Shown here: one piece after another, positions 4,891 through 13,729 of the stretch | How the letters are laid out: each line of letters begins with the position of its first letter | How positions within the stretch are numbered: position 1 is the stretch's first letter | Assembly: GCA_026710655.1 (NCBI GenBank) | Contig: JAPOQN010000020.1 | Span: 1 to 64,000, forward strand | Direction of reading: 5' to 3' | Source: Chloroflexota bacterium | GTDB lineage: Bacteria > Chloroflexota > Dehalococcoidia > Tepidiformales > Tepidiformaceae | DNA length: 64,000 nucleotides | The notes under the pieces: generated by a model | Told to the model about the DNA's origin: nothing | The model's database searches: none | Seen by the model: only the letters and a program-made list of their open reading frames with translations | Position numbers and translations under genes: made by a program

Positions 4891-7785
4891 ATGCCGGGAA
4901 CGAGAACACCACGACCGTCCGAGAACCGCCGCGCCGCCATCTACGCGCGCGTCTCCGACAGGAGCCAGGCAGAGGACGACAAGACCTCCCTCGCCGAGCA
5001 GATCGGTGACATGGAGACCTACTGCGAGGAGCGCGGCTACACCATCAGCGCGCGCTACCAGGAGGTCGGGCGCGGCTGGTCCAAGAAGCGTCCCGAGTTC
5101 CAGCGCATGCTCGCCGACGCGAGGGACGGGCGCTTCGACACCATCGTCTGCTGGAAGTCCGACCGCCTTAGCCGCGGGATGTACCCCGCCGCCGCCCTCA
5201 TGGAGGTCGTCGAGGCGCAGCGCATCGGCATCGAGGCGGTGATGGACGCGATCGACATGAAGACCTTCGGGCTGATGGCGGCGATCGGCAAGATCGAGCT
5301 CGACAACTTCCGGGAGCGCGCCTCGATGGGCAAGCGCGGGGCCGCCAAACAAGGCCGCATCCCCGTCAACACCGTTCCCTTCGGCTACCGCATCACCGAG
5401 GAGGGCGAGCCCGCCGTTGACGAGGCGCAGGCCGAGGTGGTGGGGCGCATCTTCCGGCAGTACGTCCACGAGGGCATGGGCGGGCTCGCGATCGCCCAGC
5501 GACTCACGAGCGAGGGCGTCCCCACGAGCGGGCGCGCGTCACGCTGGCACGCGCCGCAGGTCAACCGCATCCTCCGCAACGAGACCTACCTGGGCACCTG
5601 GTGGTACGGCAGGGCCCGTCACATCGCCACCGACGACGGCACGCGCATCCACGAGCAGCCCCGCGACAGCTGGATCGGCGTGCCCTTCCCCCCGCTCGTG
5701 GACGAGGAGATCTGGGAGCAGGCGCAGGCGGTGCGGGAGCGGCGGCGGATCCGCTCCCCTCGCAACACGAAGGTGTTCCACCTGCTCCAGCACCTCGTCC
5801 GCTGCAGCGAGTGCGGCCTGCTCATGGGTCCCCTCGCGAAGCGGCGCCACACCGTCAAGCGCGGCGGGAAGACCTACCGCTACGAGTTCGAGAGGCCACG
5901 GCGCTACTACCAGTGCTACGGGATGAAGGCGCCGCACTCGCTGCGCTGTCGGGAGCGGCCCATGATCCGCGCCGAGCGGCTCGAGAGCCTGGTCTGGGGC
6001 GAGGTCAAGCGCGTGCTGGAGCATCCGGACCTGATCGTGGCCGGGCTGGCGGCGCTGGACGGCGATGGGGATGACGACGTGGCCGGCGAGGTCGCGCGGA
6101 CCGAGCGGGAGCTGGCGGGCGTGCAGTTGGAGGAGGACCGCGCCATCCGCCTCTACGTGACGGGGAAGATCAGCGAGGAGCAACTCGACCACCAGCGCCG
6201 CTTCATCGGCGAGCGGCTGGAGCGCCTGCGGGCACGGCTGGAGGAGTACCGGGCAAGGGCGTCGGCGCACGTTGACCAGCGCCTCGTGCTTGAGCGCGTC
6301 GTGGAGTGGACGCGGCGCGTCGGCGACGGTCTCGACGACCTGCCGGACGAGGAACGGCGCGAACTCCTCAACCTGCTCCTGGACGAGGCTACAATCGACG
6401 GCGAGAACAACGTCACCCTGACGCTCGCCATCCCGGGCGATGGGGATGTTGTGTCAATTGCGGAACAGGGACCACCGACCACCGACCACCGACCACCGAC
6501 CACCGACCACCGACCACCGACCACCGACCACCCCGCGAGGTACGCGATGACCCTCAGCATCGACGACGTCGACCTCTTCTCCCCCGAGACGCAGGAAGAC
6601 TGGTACCCCTCCTACCGCGCCATCCTCGACGAGGCCCCCGTCTACCCCATCCCCGGCCAGGATATGTACCTCGTCTCCAAGTTCGAGGACATCGCCTGGA
6701 TCGTGCGCAATCCCGATCGCTTCCCCCACAACTCCACCGGCAGCCACGGACTGCTCATGAGCGACGAGGCCAAGGCCTACCACGAGGAACACGGCTACCC
6801 CCGCCTCCAGCCCCTCAGCACCAATCCCCCCGAGCACCGCCGCTACCGCGAGCTCGTCGACCCCTTCTTCTCCCCGGCGGGCGCCACCCGCCAGCGCGAG
6901 ATGATCACCGCCACCATCGAGGAGCTTGTCGACGAAGTCGTGGCGAAGGGCCGCGTCGAGTTCGTCGAGGACTTTGCTGTTCCCCTGCCCGTGCGCGTGA
7001 TCACGCTCATGCTTGGCTTCCCCCTGGAGGACATCCCCCAGCTTCGCGTCTGGTCGAACGCCTGGGTCATGCCCTTCAAGCTGGGCCTCACCCACGAGGA
7101 GCAGATGTACCTCGCCGAGAAGGGCGTGGAGTTTCAGAAATACATCGAGGGCTTCATCGACGAGCGCCGCGCCAACCCGGGTGAGGACGTGCTCTCGCAC
7201 CTGGCCGCGCGGGCGAAATTCGCCGGCGAGCGCCCCCTCAGCAACGAGGAGGTCATCGGCATCATCTCCCACCTCTACATCGGCGGGAACGAGACCACGA
7301 CCTTCGCCCTCACCTCCGCGCTCTGGCTGCTCACGCAGGACCCCACCGTCTGGGCCCGGCTCAAGGAAGACCGCTCACGCGTGCGCTTCTTTGTCGAGGA
7401 GACGCTGCGGCTGGAGTCCCCAACCCAGGGCCTCTTCCGCAGGACCGTCCAGGACGAGGAGTTGCGTGGGGTCAAGATTCCCGCTGGCTCCGTCCTTCAT
7501 CTGCGCTTCGCCGCCGCCAATCGCGACGGCGACGAGTTCCCCGACCCCGACGAATTCAGCCTCGAGCGATCGAACGCGGCCAAGCACGTCGCCTTTTCCC
7601 AGGGCGAGCACATGTGCCCCGGCGCCGGCCTCTCCCGCCTCGAGCAGAACATCACCTGGGAAACGATGCTCGATCGCGTCGAGCGCTTCGACCTCGTCCC
7701 CGGCGCCAACGACTTCAGCCACCTGCCCGGCTTCGTCCTGCGCGGCCTCAAGGAGCTCCACGTCGACCTGACGCCCGTGGAGTAG
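4891..7785 (+). CDS. Large serine recombinase; frame continues into the P450 coding sequence
   Basis: The ATG at 4891 has AGAGGAGG upstream. Residues about 15-150 are the resolvase catalytic domain, with nucleophile Ser22 (YARVSDRSQ) and the Arg motif KSDRLSRG. A recombinase domain follows (GYRITEEG...GMGGLAIAQRL), then a zinc ribbon (CSECG...YYQCYG...LRCRE) and a coiled coil (about residues 420-490), as in phage and ICE integrases of 500-550 residues. Sequence typical of the family ends near residue 527 (about 6,470). There is no stop there: the frame crosses the 7-bp repeat array and joins the P450 in phase, stopping only at 7785. Whether a fused 964-residue protein is made is unknown. The gene marks one end of the mobile element. 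Confidence 0.85.
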   Translation: MPGTRTPRPSENRRAAIYARVSDRSQAEDDKTSLAEQIGDMETYCEERGYTISARYQEVGRGWSKKRPEFQRMLADARDGRFDTIVCWKSDRLSRGMYPAAALMEVVEAQRIGIEAVMDAIDMKTFGLMAAIGKIELDNFRERASMGKRGAAKQGRIPVNTVPFGYRITEEGEPAVDEAQAEVVGRIFRQYVHEGMGGLAIAQRLTSEGVPTSGRASRWHAPQVNRILRNETYLGTWWYGRARHIATDDGTRIHEQPRDSWIGVPFPPLVDEEIWEQAQAVRERRRIRSPRNTKVFHLLQHLVRCSECGLLMGPLAKRRHTVKRGGKTYRYEFERPRRYYQCYGMKAPHSLRCRERPMIRAERLESLVWGEVKRVLEHPDLIVAGLAALDGDGDDDVAGEVARTERELAGVQLEEDRAIRLYVTGKISEEQLDHQRRFIGERLERLRARLEEYRARASAHVDQRLVLERVVEWTRRVGDGLDDLPDEERRELLNLLLDEATIDGENNVTLTLAIPGDGDVVSIAEQGPPTTDHRPPTTDHRPPTTDHPARYAMTLSIDDVDLFSPETQEDWYPSYRAILDEAPVYPIPGQDMYLVSKFEDIAWIVRNPDRFPHNSTGSHGLLMSDEAKAYHEEHGYPRLQPLSTNPPEHRRYRELVDPFFSPAGATRQREMITATIEELVDEVVAKGRVEFVEDFAVPLPVRVITLMLGFPLEDIPQLRVWSNAWVMPFKLGLTHEEQMYLAEKGVEFQKYIEGFIDERRANPGEDVLSHLAARAKFAGERPLSNEEVIGIISHLYIGGNETTTFALTSALWLLTQDPTVWARLKEDRSRVRFFVEETLRLESPTQGLFRRTVQDEELRGVKIPAGSVLHLRFAAANRDGDEFPDPDEFSLERSNAAKHVAFSQGEHMCPGAGLSRLEQNITWETMLDRVERFDLVPGANDFSHLPGFVLRGLKELHVDLTPVE
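6471..6532. repeat. Heptanucleotide tandem repeat ACCACCG, about 8.9 copies
   Basis: Eight perfect copies of ACCACCG (6471-6526) plus ACCACC follow without interruption. The unit has no stop codon in any of the six frames, so translation crosses it as a seven-residue period (TTDHRPP). It separates the recombinase from the P450 start at 6547, at the expected edge of the mobile element. Confidence 0.95.
6547..7785 (+). CDS. Cytochrome P450 monooxygenase
   Basis: An ATG at 6547 with GAGG six bases upstream gives a 412-residue protein, the normal length of a soluble bacterial P450. It begins DLFSPETQEDWYPSYRAIL, as such enzymes do. The I-helix oxygen-binding motif is GGNETTT, the K-helix ExxR is EETLR, and the haem loop is FSQGEHMCPGAGLSRLE with thiolate Cys357. 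It is expected to hydroxylate a small hydrophobic substrate using ferredoxin partners not seen nearby. It lies in frame with the upstream recombinase across a repeat array, but its own ribosome-binding site and complete N-terminus indicate an independent host gene beside the integration point. Confidence 0.9.
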   Translation: MTLSIDDVDLFSPETQEDWYPSYRAILDEAPVYPIPGQDMYLVSKFEDIAWIVRNPDRFPHNSTGSHGLLMSDEAKAYHEEHGYPRLQPLSTNPPEHRRYRELVDPFFSPAGATRQREMITATIEELVDEVVAKGRVEFVEDFAVPLPVRVITLMLGFPLEDIPQLRVWSNAWVMPFKLGLTHEEQMYLAEKGVEFQKYIEGFIDERRANPGEDVLSHLAARAKFAGERPLSNEEVIGIISHLYIGGNETTTFALTSALWLLTQDPTVWARLKEDRSRVRFFVEETLRLESPTQGLFRRTVQDEELRGVKIPAGSVLHLRFAAANRDGDEFPDPDEFSLERSNAAKHVAFSQGEHMCPGAGLSRLEQNITWETMLDRVERFDLVPGANDFSHLPGFVLRGLKELHVDLTPVE

Positions 7786-7788
7786 CCC

Positions 7789-8457
7789 CTACAGGTTCGT
7801 CACGAGCCACCGGTGGATGTCCGTGCACCTCAGGAGGTGCCGCGCGCACCACCCCGCGAATGCCGCCTCCCCCACGTCCCCGGGGAACGGCGCGCCCCAG
7901 CGCACCTGCAGCCACTTGTGCCGGAGCAGGTCCGCGCGGGGATGGTCCGCCGCGTACGGCTTCGGGACGCGCTTGTAGTCGGCCCCCGCCACATCCGCGC
8001 CTGTCTCCGCCACCAGGGCGTCGATCGCGAAGGCCAGCGGAGCGCCGGTCGCTTCCTCGTCGATGAGCGCCCGCCAGCGGTCCAGCGACGGCAGCATCGC
8101 GCCCGTCGCGAACCCCACCTCGTCCGCCGCAAGCCGCACGAAGAGTGTAGGCGCCGTCTTCTTCTCATCGCCCTCCCACCAGCGGAAGAGCAGGTGGTCC
8201 TTGTAGGGGGTCTTGTCGGCGGAGAAGCGGATGTCGCGGTTGATCGGCGAGATCGAGCCGTTGACGCGCGGCACGCCCACGATCGCCGGCGACAGTTCCG
8301 CCTGGAGCTCGGCGGCTACCGCCTCGACGAACGCCTTGGCCGGTTCCGCGATCAGCGCCTGGTAGTCCGAGCGGTTCGCATCGAACCAGGCCTTGTCGCG
8401 CGCCGGCAGTTCGCGCAGGAAGTTGCGCGCCCCCGCCGAGAACGCCGCGACCGTCAC
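7789..8457 (-). CDS. DUF2461 / TIGR02453 family protein
   Basis: The 222-residue protein has the family's features: NFLRELPARDKAWFDANR near the N-terminus, then INRDIRFSADKTPYKDHLLF and a C-terminal KWLQVRWGAPFPGD. These proteins are widespread in bacteria and some fungi; their activity is not established. The GTG start at 8457 overlaps the stop of the YjbR-like gene by 4 bp (GTGA), which decides the start over upstream candidates. It is the last gene of a three-gene minus operon and converges on the P450 gene with only 3 bases between the stops. Confidence 0.8.
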   Translation of the reverse strand: MTVAAFSAGARNFLRELPARDKAWFDANRSDYQALIAEPAKAFVEAVAAELQAELSPAIVGVPRVNGSISPINRDIRFSADKTPYKDHLLFRWWEGDEKKTAPTLFVRLAADEVGFATGAMLPSLDRWRALIDEEATGAPLAFAIDALVAETGADVAGADYKRVPKPYAADHPRADLLRHKWLQVRWGAPFPGDVGEAAFAGWCARHLLRCTDIHRWLVTNL

Positions 8458-8801
8458 GCGGACCCGCCGCCGGCGAACGCCCGCGCCTCGTCGAGCAGCC
8501 CCTGCCACAGCTCAATGTCGCGACCCGGAATCTGGACCCACTCGCGGAAGCGCCGTCCGGCGGGCGCGAAGGGCAGGCCCGTTCCCTCGACGACAAGCTC
8601 GTCGACCCTGCCCGCGGGGACCTTCACGATGAAGTCGCCGGTTCGGTACTCGGCCATCGCCAAGAACGCCCCGCCCCGCGCCCGGAGGCAGGGGAAGCCC
8701 ATAATCGTGCCTTCCTCCGCCTCCCCGGAAGCGAGCAGCGGCTCCGTCAACTCCCAGAAGAGCGAGTCGTCGACGGAAGGGTCTCGCTTGATCGGGCTCA
8801 C
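8454..8801 (-). CDS. YjbR/TfoX-like small protein
   Basis: A 115-residue protein with the compact alpha/beta pattern of YjbR (MmcQ) or TfoX N-terminal domains: a helical start, then MGFPCLRARGGAFLAMAEY, FIVKVPAGRVDEL and REWVQIPG, ending in a helix. Such proteins are often annotated as DNA-binding, but the evidence is thin. Its GTG start overlaps the stop of the membrane protein gene by 4 bp, and its stop overlaps the start of the DUF2461 gene by 4 bp, so the three are co-translated. Family assignment is by pattern only. Confidence 0.6.
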   Translation of the reverse strand: MSPIKRDPSVDDSLFWELTEPLLASGEAEEGTIMGFPCLRARGGAFLAMAEYRTGDFIVKVPAGRVDELVVEGTGLPFAPAGRRFREWVQIPGRDIELWQGLLDEARAFAGGGSA

Positions 8802-9823
8802 TGCCCCTCCAGGGCACGACGCGCCCTGTTGATGGCGACCGCGGGCTGGGGCTGTTTGCCTCCGAACCGGGGGATGGCGTCGCCCCAGCTCAGTCGCATG
8901 TCCCAGGCCGCCAGCGGGGCCAGCAGGATCGCGGGCAGGATGATGATCGCCTCGACGCCCACTGCATAGGCGAGCGCTGCGTCCTGCGTTTCGCCCAGCG
9001 CCACCAGCGCCTCCTTGGCGAGGAAGGCGAGCCCGACGCTTGCCTGCGCCAGCGGGATGCCTGCGCCGATGTTCGCCGCCGCCACCACGAAGATGTGCAC
9101 GAAGAAGTTGAGGCTGATGCCCAGCGAGGCTGCTACCGCCCAGTAGAGGAGCGCCTCGCTCATCCAGATGGCGGCCGTAAGCACGAGCACGTTGCTCGTC
9201 TGCTTGCCGTTCTGCACCGACCGGAGGCCACGCAGGAACGGCTCGACTCGCGGATTCGCGAGCAGGCCCCGCCAGCCGATCGCGGACGGTGGCTCCCCGC
9301 GGTCCCTCGTGAGGAACCAGGCCAGTCCGATTCCCGCGGGCGTGCCGAAGAGCATGAAAGCGCCCAGCCCCGTGAAGCTATCGCCGATGGTGAGCGTTGC
9401 GATGGCGACCGCCATCAGCAGCGCGAACACGAACCCGTCCATGACGCGTTCCAGCGTCTCCGCTCCCAGCAGCTCCAGCCGCCCGATGCCGAATTTCCGC
9501 GCCGTCACCTGGATCATGAGCACGTAGCCCAGCCCGAACGGCAGAGCCATGTTCGCCGCCTGCCCGAGGATGACCCGCGGAAACGCGCGGCGAGTCGTCA
9601 CCGCTTTCAGGTGCTCGACCAGGATCCTCCAGCGGATGGCCCGCAGCCAGTACCGCGTGAAGAACACGAGTGCGATCGGGATCAGGTAGCGCGCGTCCGC
9701 CTTCGCCAGCGTCCGCCCCACGTCGCCCAGGTGGACATCCCGGAGCAGCAGCCACACGAGGAAGAGGCTGATGGCGATGCCAATCCCGATCCGGATGGGC
9801 TTGCCCAACCGCCCAAGCGACAC
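8798..9823 (-). CDS. Lysylphosphatidylglycerol synthase TM-region family protein (UPF0104)
   Basis: The 341-residue integral membrane protein has about eight hydrophobic spans and an early conserved segment (VFFTRYWLRAIRWRILVEHL, then FPRVILGQAANMALPFGLGYVLM). This is typical of the flippase-like domain of MprF/AglD (LPG_synthase_TM). There is no soluble aminoacyl-transferase domain, so lysyl transfer is not predicted; a lipid or lipid-linked sugar flipping role is more likely. It heads the three-gene minus operon. A gap of 115 bp separates it from the next minus-strand gene upstream. Confidence 0.75.
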   Translation of the reverse strand: MSLGRLGKPIRIGIGIAISLFLVWLLLRDVHLGDVGRTLAKADARYLIPIALVFFTRYWLRAIRWRILVEHLKAVTTRRAFPRVILGQAANMALPFGLGYVLMIQVTARKFGIGRLELLGAETLERVMDGFVFALLMAVAIATLTIGDSFTGLGAFMLFGTPAGIGLAWFLTRDRGEPPSAIGWRGLLANPRVEPFLRGLRSVQNGKQTSNVLVLTAAIWMSEALLYWAVAASLGISLNFFVHIFVVAAANIGAGIPLAQASVGLAFLAKEALVALGETQDAALAYAVGVEAIIILPAILLAPLAAWDMRLSWGDAIPRFGGKQPQPAVAINRARRALEGQ

Positions 9824-9938
9824 GCACTGCCTCCACGGTCGCGGGACGCGTCAACTCCACCCGCGACAAGCGCGCTTATTCTGAACAGTTGGGGAAGGTC
9901 TGGGTAGGGGGCGGCCCGGCGCTCCGCTTAGTGGCAGG

Positions 9939-11624
9939 CTACTCCCCGGGCGAGACCGCCTCCGGCAGCTCCTCGATCTGGTCGAGCACCGCCTCCTCGG
10001 GGTCACCCTCGCCCCGCCCCTCACCGCTCGCGCTCACCCCGATCGCCTCCGCGAAACGCCGGTACGACTCCAGCGAGTCGCCGTACTTGCGGTGCCCCGC
10101 CGTGTGCCAGGCGCTCGCCAGCAGCAGCGTGTCCCGCCGCGACGAGGTCGAGTGGCCGTAGTCCTCGGTCAGGCAGAGTCCGATCTCCTGGTTGTGCGGG
10201 TCGTTGCCGTGCTTCACCGCGGCGGTCGTGAGCGTCCGCACCAGCGGCGAGCGTCCGAAGCCGGCGTCGAGGTAGGCCTGGGTCCAGGCCACGCTCTCCA
10301 CCTTGTCCAGCGCCATAAGGGCGTCGTCCAGCCGCGACAGCAGCTGGTCGCCGGAAAGTGAGTCGTAGCCTTTCGGCGGCGCGACGAGCGGTCGACCGTG
10401 GCCCTTCAGGTTCGCGATCCAGCGAGCCGCCTGGTTCACGAACGATCCCGCCACGAACAGCAGCTTCGTGCGGTGCGGGTGCTCGAAGGTGTCGTAGAAC
10501 CAGCGCACGGTGTTCGTGTACTCGTAGGCGTGCTGCGGCATCGAGAACTCGTCCGGCACGACCGTCTCCAGGATCACGTTCGCGGCCGCCACCTGGATCG
10601 TGTCCAGGATCTGGCGCGGACCGCGTCCCGCCAGCAGCAGCGCCACGATCTGCTCAATGTAGTCCGGCTCCGGCATCGTCGTGAGCGCCCGGATGAGGCC
10701 CTCCGCCTCCGGCTCCGAGAGCGCGCTGTCGTTTGCGAACAGCTCCGTGTCGCGGGTCGCTCCCGGGGTCGGGTCGATCGAGGAGCTCGGAAGCTCCTCC
10801 CGCAGCCGGTACAGCTCGACCTGGCAGGCCATCTCGTACTCGGAGTGCCAGCGCGGCCCCACGGCCACGTCGAGCACGCCCGCGTAGAGCACGTGGTGCG
10901 CATTCTCCCACCCGACCGCCTGCCCCAGCTCGACCGTCGCCCGTGCGCGGTAGGCCTTGTGCCCGGTCGTGTAGGAGCGGTTGTAGAGCAGCCGCCCCTG
11001 TACATCGATGAGCCCGGCGAAGACGAGCTGCGCCAGCAGCTCCTTGCGCCGCTCCGTCTCCTCGAACAGGCCGAGGAAGACGCGGTAGGCGCGAACCACC
11101 TCGCCCCGCTCCACCAGCGTCAGCCACTCGTTCAGCCGCTCGTCGAAGGTGCCCTCCAGATGGAGCGGCTCCTGGTCTTCCCAGTGCCGCTCGGGGGGCG
11201 GTGGCTCGACGCCCGGTACGGCCTGATAGGTGCGACGCCCGTAGTGCCCGGGCATCCGCCCGATGAGCTGGTTCCACGGGTCCAGCCCCGTGGGCACGTA
11301 CCAGAGCGTCTGGGCGAGGGGCAGGTGCTTCAGCTCGTCCGGCAGGTAGCGCGGCAGGTTCAGGCTCGTGCGCGAGCTGAGCATGCAGTGGTCGTTGTTC
11401 ACGAAGCGCATCACGCCGCCGTCGACGCGCTGGTGGTAGGGAACGTTCGTGTAGGGCCCGTGCGTACGCACGGTCTCGCTCAGGATCTCGACGGGATCGC
11501 GGCCCGCTTCCAGCAGGTCGAGCAGCGTTTGCCGCGTCGCGTGCTGGTCGCGCCCGAGGATGCCCTCCTCGAGCCGGGCGAAAAGGCGGTCGGCTTCCCT
11601 GTCGCGCGTCGCCGTGGCCGTCAT
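9939..11624 (-). CDS. Conserved hypothetical protein rich in His (561 aa)
   Basis: I do not recognise the family. The protein looks soluble and mostly helical, without a signal peptide or membrane span. It has many short His-containing motifs: NNDHCML, PGHYGRR, TTGHKAYR, ENAHHVLYAG, MPQHAYEY, EHPHRTKLL, KHGNDPHNQE and HTAGHRKYGD. Several could coordinate metal or haem. The last 25 residues are acidic and Gly/Ser-rich. The ATG at 11624 is preceded by GGGAGG. It is a single gene, 37 bp downstream of the aldolase gene on the same strand, and the two may share a transcript. Confidence 0.65.
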   Translation of the reverse strand: MTATATRDREADRLFARLEEGILGRDQHATRQTLLDLLEAGRDPVEILSETVRTHGPYTNVPYHQRVDGGVMRFVNNDHCMLSSRTSLNLPRYLPDELKHLPLAQTLWYVPTGLDPWNQLIGRMPGHYGRRTYQAVPGVEPPPPERHWEDQEPLHLEGTFDERLNEWLTLVERGEVVRAYRVFLGLFEETERRKELLAQLVFAGLIDVQGRLLYNRSYTTGHKAYRARATVELGQAVGWENAHHVLYAGVLDVAVGPRWHSEYEMACQVELYRLREELPSSSIDPTPGATRDTELFANDSALSEPEAEGLIRALTTMPEPDYIEQIVALLLAGRGPRQILDTIQVAAANVILETVVPDEFSMPQHAYEYTNTVRWFYDTFEHPHRTKLLFVAGSFVNQAARWIANLKGHGRPLVAPPKGYDSLSGDQLLSRLDDALMALDKVESVAWTQAYLDAGFGRSPLVRTLTTAAVKHGNDPHNQEIGLCLTEDYGHSTSSRRDTLLLASAWHTAGHRKYGDSLESYRRFAEAIGVSASGEGRGEGDPEEAVLDQIEELPEAVSPGE

Positions 11625-11661
11625 CGCGAGCCTCCCGTCGGCCCGATTATAGGCAGGGCTG

Positions 11662-12690
11662 CTAACTCGCCGCCGAGGCCGCAGCCTCGCCCTCGTAGCG
11701 ACCGTCGCGCGCGAGGCCGTTCAGCTTGGCCCGCTCGAAGAAGGCGGCCTGCGCCGCGCCCTCGTTCTCGACCTTCCCGCCCCACGCCGCCAGCGCCGGG
11801 GCCTGCAAGCCCCGCCCGTAGGAGAAGCTCAGCGCCCACGGCTTCTCGCCCGCGGCTGTGTTGATCGCGTTCAGGTTCTCCGTCGACTCCACCGCCGACT
11901 GCCCGCCGGAGAGGAAGTTGATCGTCGGCACCGCCGCCGGCACCGCCCGCCGGAAGACGGTCAGGGTCGCGTCCGCGACCTCCTCGGGCGAGGCCTTGCG
12001 GCCGCTGTCGCCGCCCGGCAGGACCATGTTCGGCTTGAGCACGATGCCTTCGAGCAACACACCGTGCCTGTCGAGTGCCGCGAACACCGCGTGCAGCACG
12101 GCCTCGGTCACCTCCGCGCAGCGCTCGATCGTGTGGCCGCCGTCCATCAGGACCTCCGGCTCAACGATGGGCACCACGTCCGCCTCCTGGCAGATGCGGG
12201 CGTAGCGAGCCAGCACCTCCGCGTTCGCGGAGACGGCGAGCGCGCTCGGGAGGTCGTCGGTGATGTTGTAGACCTCGCGCCACTTGGCGAAGCGCGCACC
12301 CTGCGCCTTGTACCCCTCGAGCCGTCCCGCCAGGCCGTCGAGCCCTTCCGTAATCAGGTCGCCGGGGGCGCCGGGGAGGTCCGTGGTTCCCTTGTCGACC
12401 TTGATGCCGGGCACGACGCCCGCGGCCGCCGCCACCTGCGGGAGCGGCCTGCCCCCGGCGTCGGTCTGTCCCAGCGTCTCCTCGAACAGGATCACCCCAC
12501 AGATGTAGTCGCCCACACCCGCCGTGGTCAGCAGGAGCGACCGGTAGGCGCGCCGGTTCTCCTCGGTCGATTCCGCGCCGATCGAGTCGAAGCGGCGCTT
12601 GATCGTGCGCGAGCTCTCGTCCGCGGCGAGGATGCCTCTGCTTGGTGCGATCAGGTCCGCGACGGTCTGCCGGAGTACGCCTTCGTCCAT
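11662..12690 (-). CDS. Class I fructose-bisphosphate aldolase
   Basis: A 342-residue enzyme of the eukaryote-like class I type, which splits fructose 1,6-bisphosphate to glyceraldehyde 3-phosphate and dihydroxyacetone phosphate through a Lys Schiff base. Family landmarks are GILAADESSRTIKRRF near residue 20, GIKVDKGTTDLPG, FAKWREVYNI, the VEPEVLMDGGH strand, the Schiff-base strand GIVLKPNMVLPG, and FLSGGQSAVESTENLNAIN with LSFSYGRGLQ near the C-terminus. Central glycolysis/gluconeogenesis. It is preceded by GGGGGAAC and starts at ATG 12690. The last ten residues are Ala/Ser-rich rather than ending in the usual Tyr of the animal enzyme. Confidence 0.93.
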   Translation of the reverse strand: MDEGVLRQTVADLIAPSRGILAADESSRTIKRRFDSIGAESTEENRRAYRSLLLTTAGVGDYICGVILFEETLGQTDAGGRPLPQVAAAAGVVPGIKVDKGTTDLPGAPGDLITEGLDGLAGRLEGYKAQGARFAKWREVYNITDDLPSALAVSANAEVLARYARICQEADVVPIVEPEVLMDGGHTIERCAEVTEAVLHAVFAALDRHGVLLEGIVLKPNMVLPGGDSGRKASPEEVADATLTVFRRAVPAAVPTINFLSGGQSAVESTENLNAINTAAGEKPWALSFSYGRGLQAPALAAWGGKVENEGAAQAAFFERAKLNGLARDGRYEGEAAASAAS

Positions 12691-12769
12691 GTCGTTCCCC
12701 CTGCCTGGGTGGCTTCGGTGGGGCCAATCTTACGCCCGCCTCGCGGAGCCGCTATCCGCCTCTCGCCAC

Positions 12770-13405
12770 TCACGACGTAACAGCGAGGCAGTTGATCCAG
12801 CCTGTCGCGCCTTCCTGCGTCTCGCCTTCGTCCGAGGCATAGAACCAGAGGATCGAGAAGCCGGCCGCGGTCACGAGGTCGCGCCACTCGTCCTCTTCGT
12901 AGAACGCGTACCAGAGGTCTGTCCCCACGGCTCCCCGCACCCATCCCTCCCCGCTCCCCCGCTGGACGGACGCGTAGAAAGCCCCGCCGTCCGCCAGGAC
13001 TCGCCGTATCTCGGCCAGTGCGCCAGGCGCTTCCGCGCGCGCCAGGTGTAGCAGGGATGCCGACGCCCACACCCCCTGAAACGCCCCCGTCGGGAAGGGC
13101 AGCGCTAGCGCGGTGCCGCGCGCCAGTCCGGCGGAGGGCAGCCGGTCGCGCGCGATCCGCAAATGTTCCCTCGAAACGTCCATCCCTACGGGATCGAGGC
13201 CCAGCGCCTGCAGGTCGGTCATCTCCAGACCCGAGGCGCACCCCACGTCCAGCACACGGCCTCCCGCCTCCAGCAGTGCACGGAACCGTCGTTGCGGCTC
13301 CTTGAACCACTCGCGCCTGGAGGCTTCCCCCCGGCGCGCGTAGGCCGCAGCTCCACTGTCGTAGCCGTCGGTGATGCGCGCGTGGCGTTCCCGTGCCGAA
13401 GACAC
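12770..13405 (-). CDS. Class I SAM-dependent methyltransferase
   Basis: The 211-residue protein has the Rossmann methyltransferase core: motif I VLDVGCASGLEM at about residue 50, the acidic end of strand 2 (GMDVSREHL), motif II/III region GTALALPFPTGAFQGVWASA, and the FYASVQRGSGEGW strand. The substrate cannot be read from sequence; the fold is that of the UbiE/COQ5-like Methyltransf_11 group. It starts at a GTG. It lies between the aldolase gene and a small zinc-ribbon gene on the same strand without close coupling. Confidence 0.8.
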   Translation of the reverse strand: MSSARERHARITDGYDSGAAAYARRGEASRREWFKEPQRRFRALLEAGGRVLDVGCASGLEMTDLQALGLDPVGMDVSREHLRIARDRLPSAGLARGTALALPFPTGAFQGVWASASLLHLARAEAPGALAEIRRVLADGGAFYASVQRGSGEGWVRGAVGTDLWYAFYEEDEWRDLVTAAGFSILWFYASDEGETQEGATGWINCLAVTS

Positions 13406-13415
13406 GGTGTCGAGG

Positions 13416-13625
13416 CTAGCAGGTGAGTGAAGCGGCCGGGGTTGTTCCTTGCCTAGCAGCCGTCTGACGGCGGCCGCGCAGCCAGTTCAGGAACGCCTGC
13501 ACGCGTGGATTCGGGCCCTTGCCGGCGCTCCCGGAATCCTCAATGTCGGCGAAGCCGCGGCCACAACTCTGGCAGTACCCGTAGACGTTCAGGTTCTCGC
13601 GACCACAGGCGGGACACTTCTTCAT
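13416..13625 (-). CDS. Small zinc-ribbon protein (69 aa)
   Basis: The N-terminus is a textbook rubredoxin-like ribbon, [12 protein letters not shown] followed by [10 protein letters not shown], giving CxxC-x11-CxxC for one zinc. A short acidic linker and a basic helix ([15 protein letters not shown]) follow. Proteins with this head often bind nucleic acid or act as adaptors; no specific role is known. The stop lies 10 bp before the methyltransferase start. It is divergent from clpP with about 100 bp between. Confidence 0.65.
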   Translation of the reverse strand: MKKCPACGRENLNVYGYCQSCGRGFADIEDSGSAGKGPNPRVQAFLNWLRGRRQTAARQGTTPAASLTC

Positions 13626-13729
13626 GGCGCCAGTCTAGCCTGCCCGTTCGCCTCGGGCACGAGGCCGCCGGATTGTTCGCAGGGATCGCGCCTAGCAAAC
13701 TGGAGAGCACTACCGCCGGGAGAGCCCAA

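Noticed and set aside
6471-6532. Repeat array as a CRISPR
   Set aside because: The units are 7 bp, contiguous and without spacers; no cas genes are present in the window.
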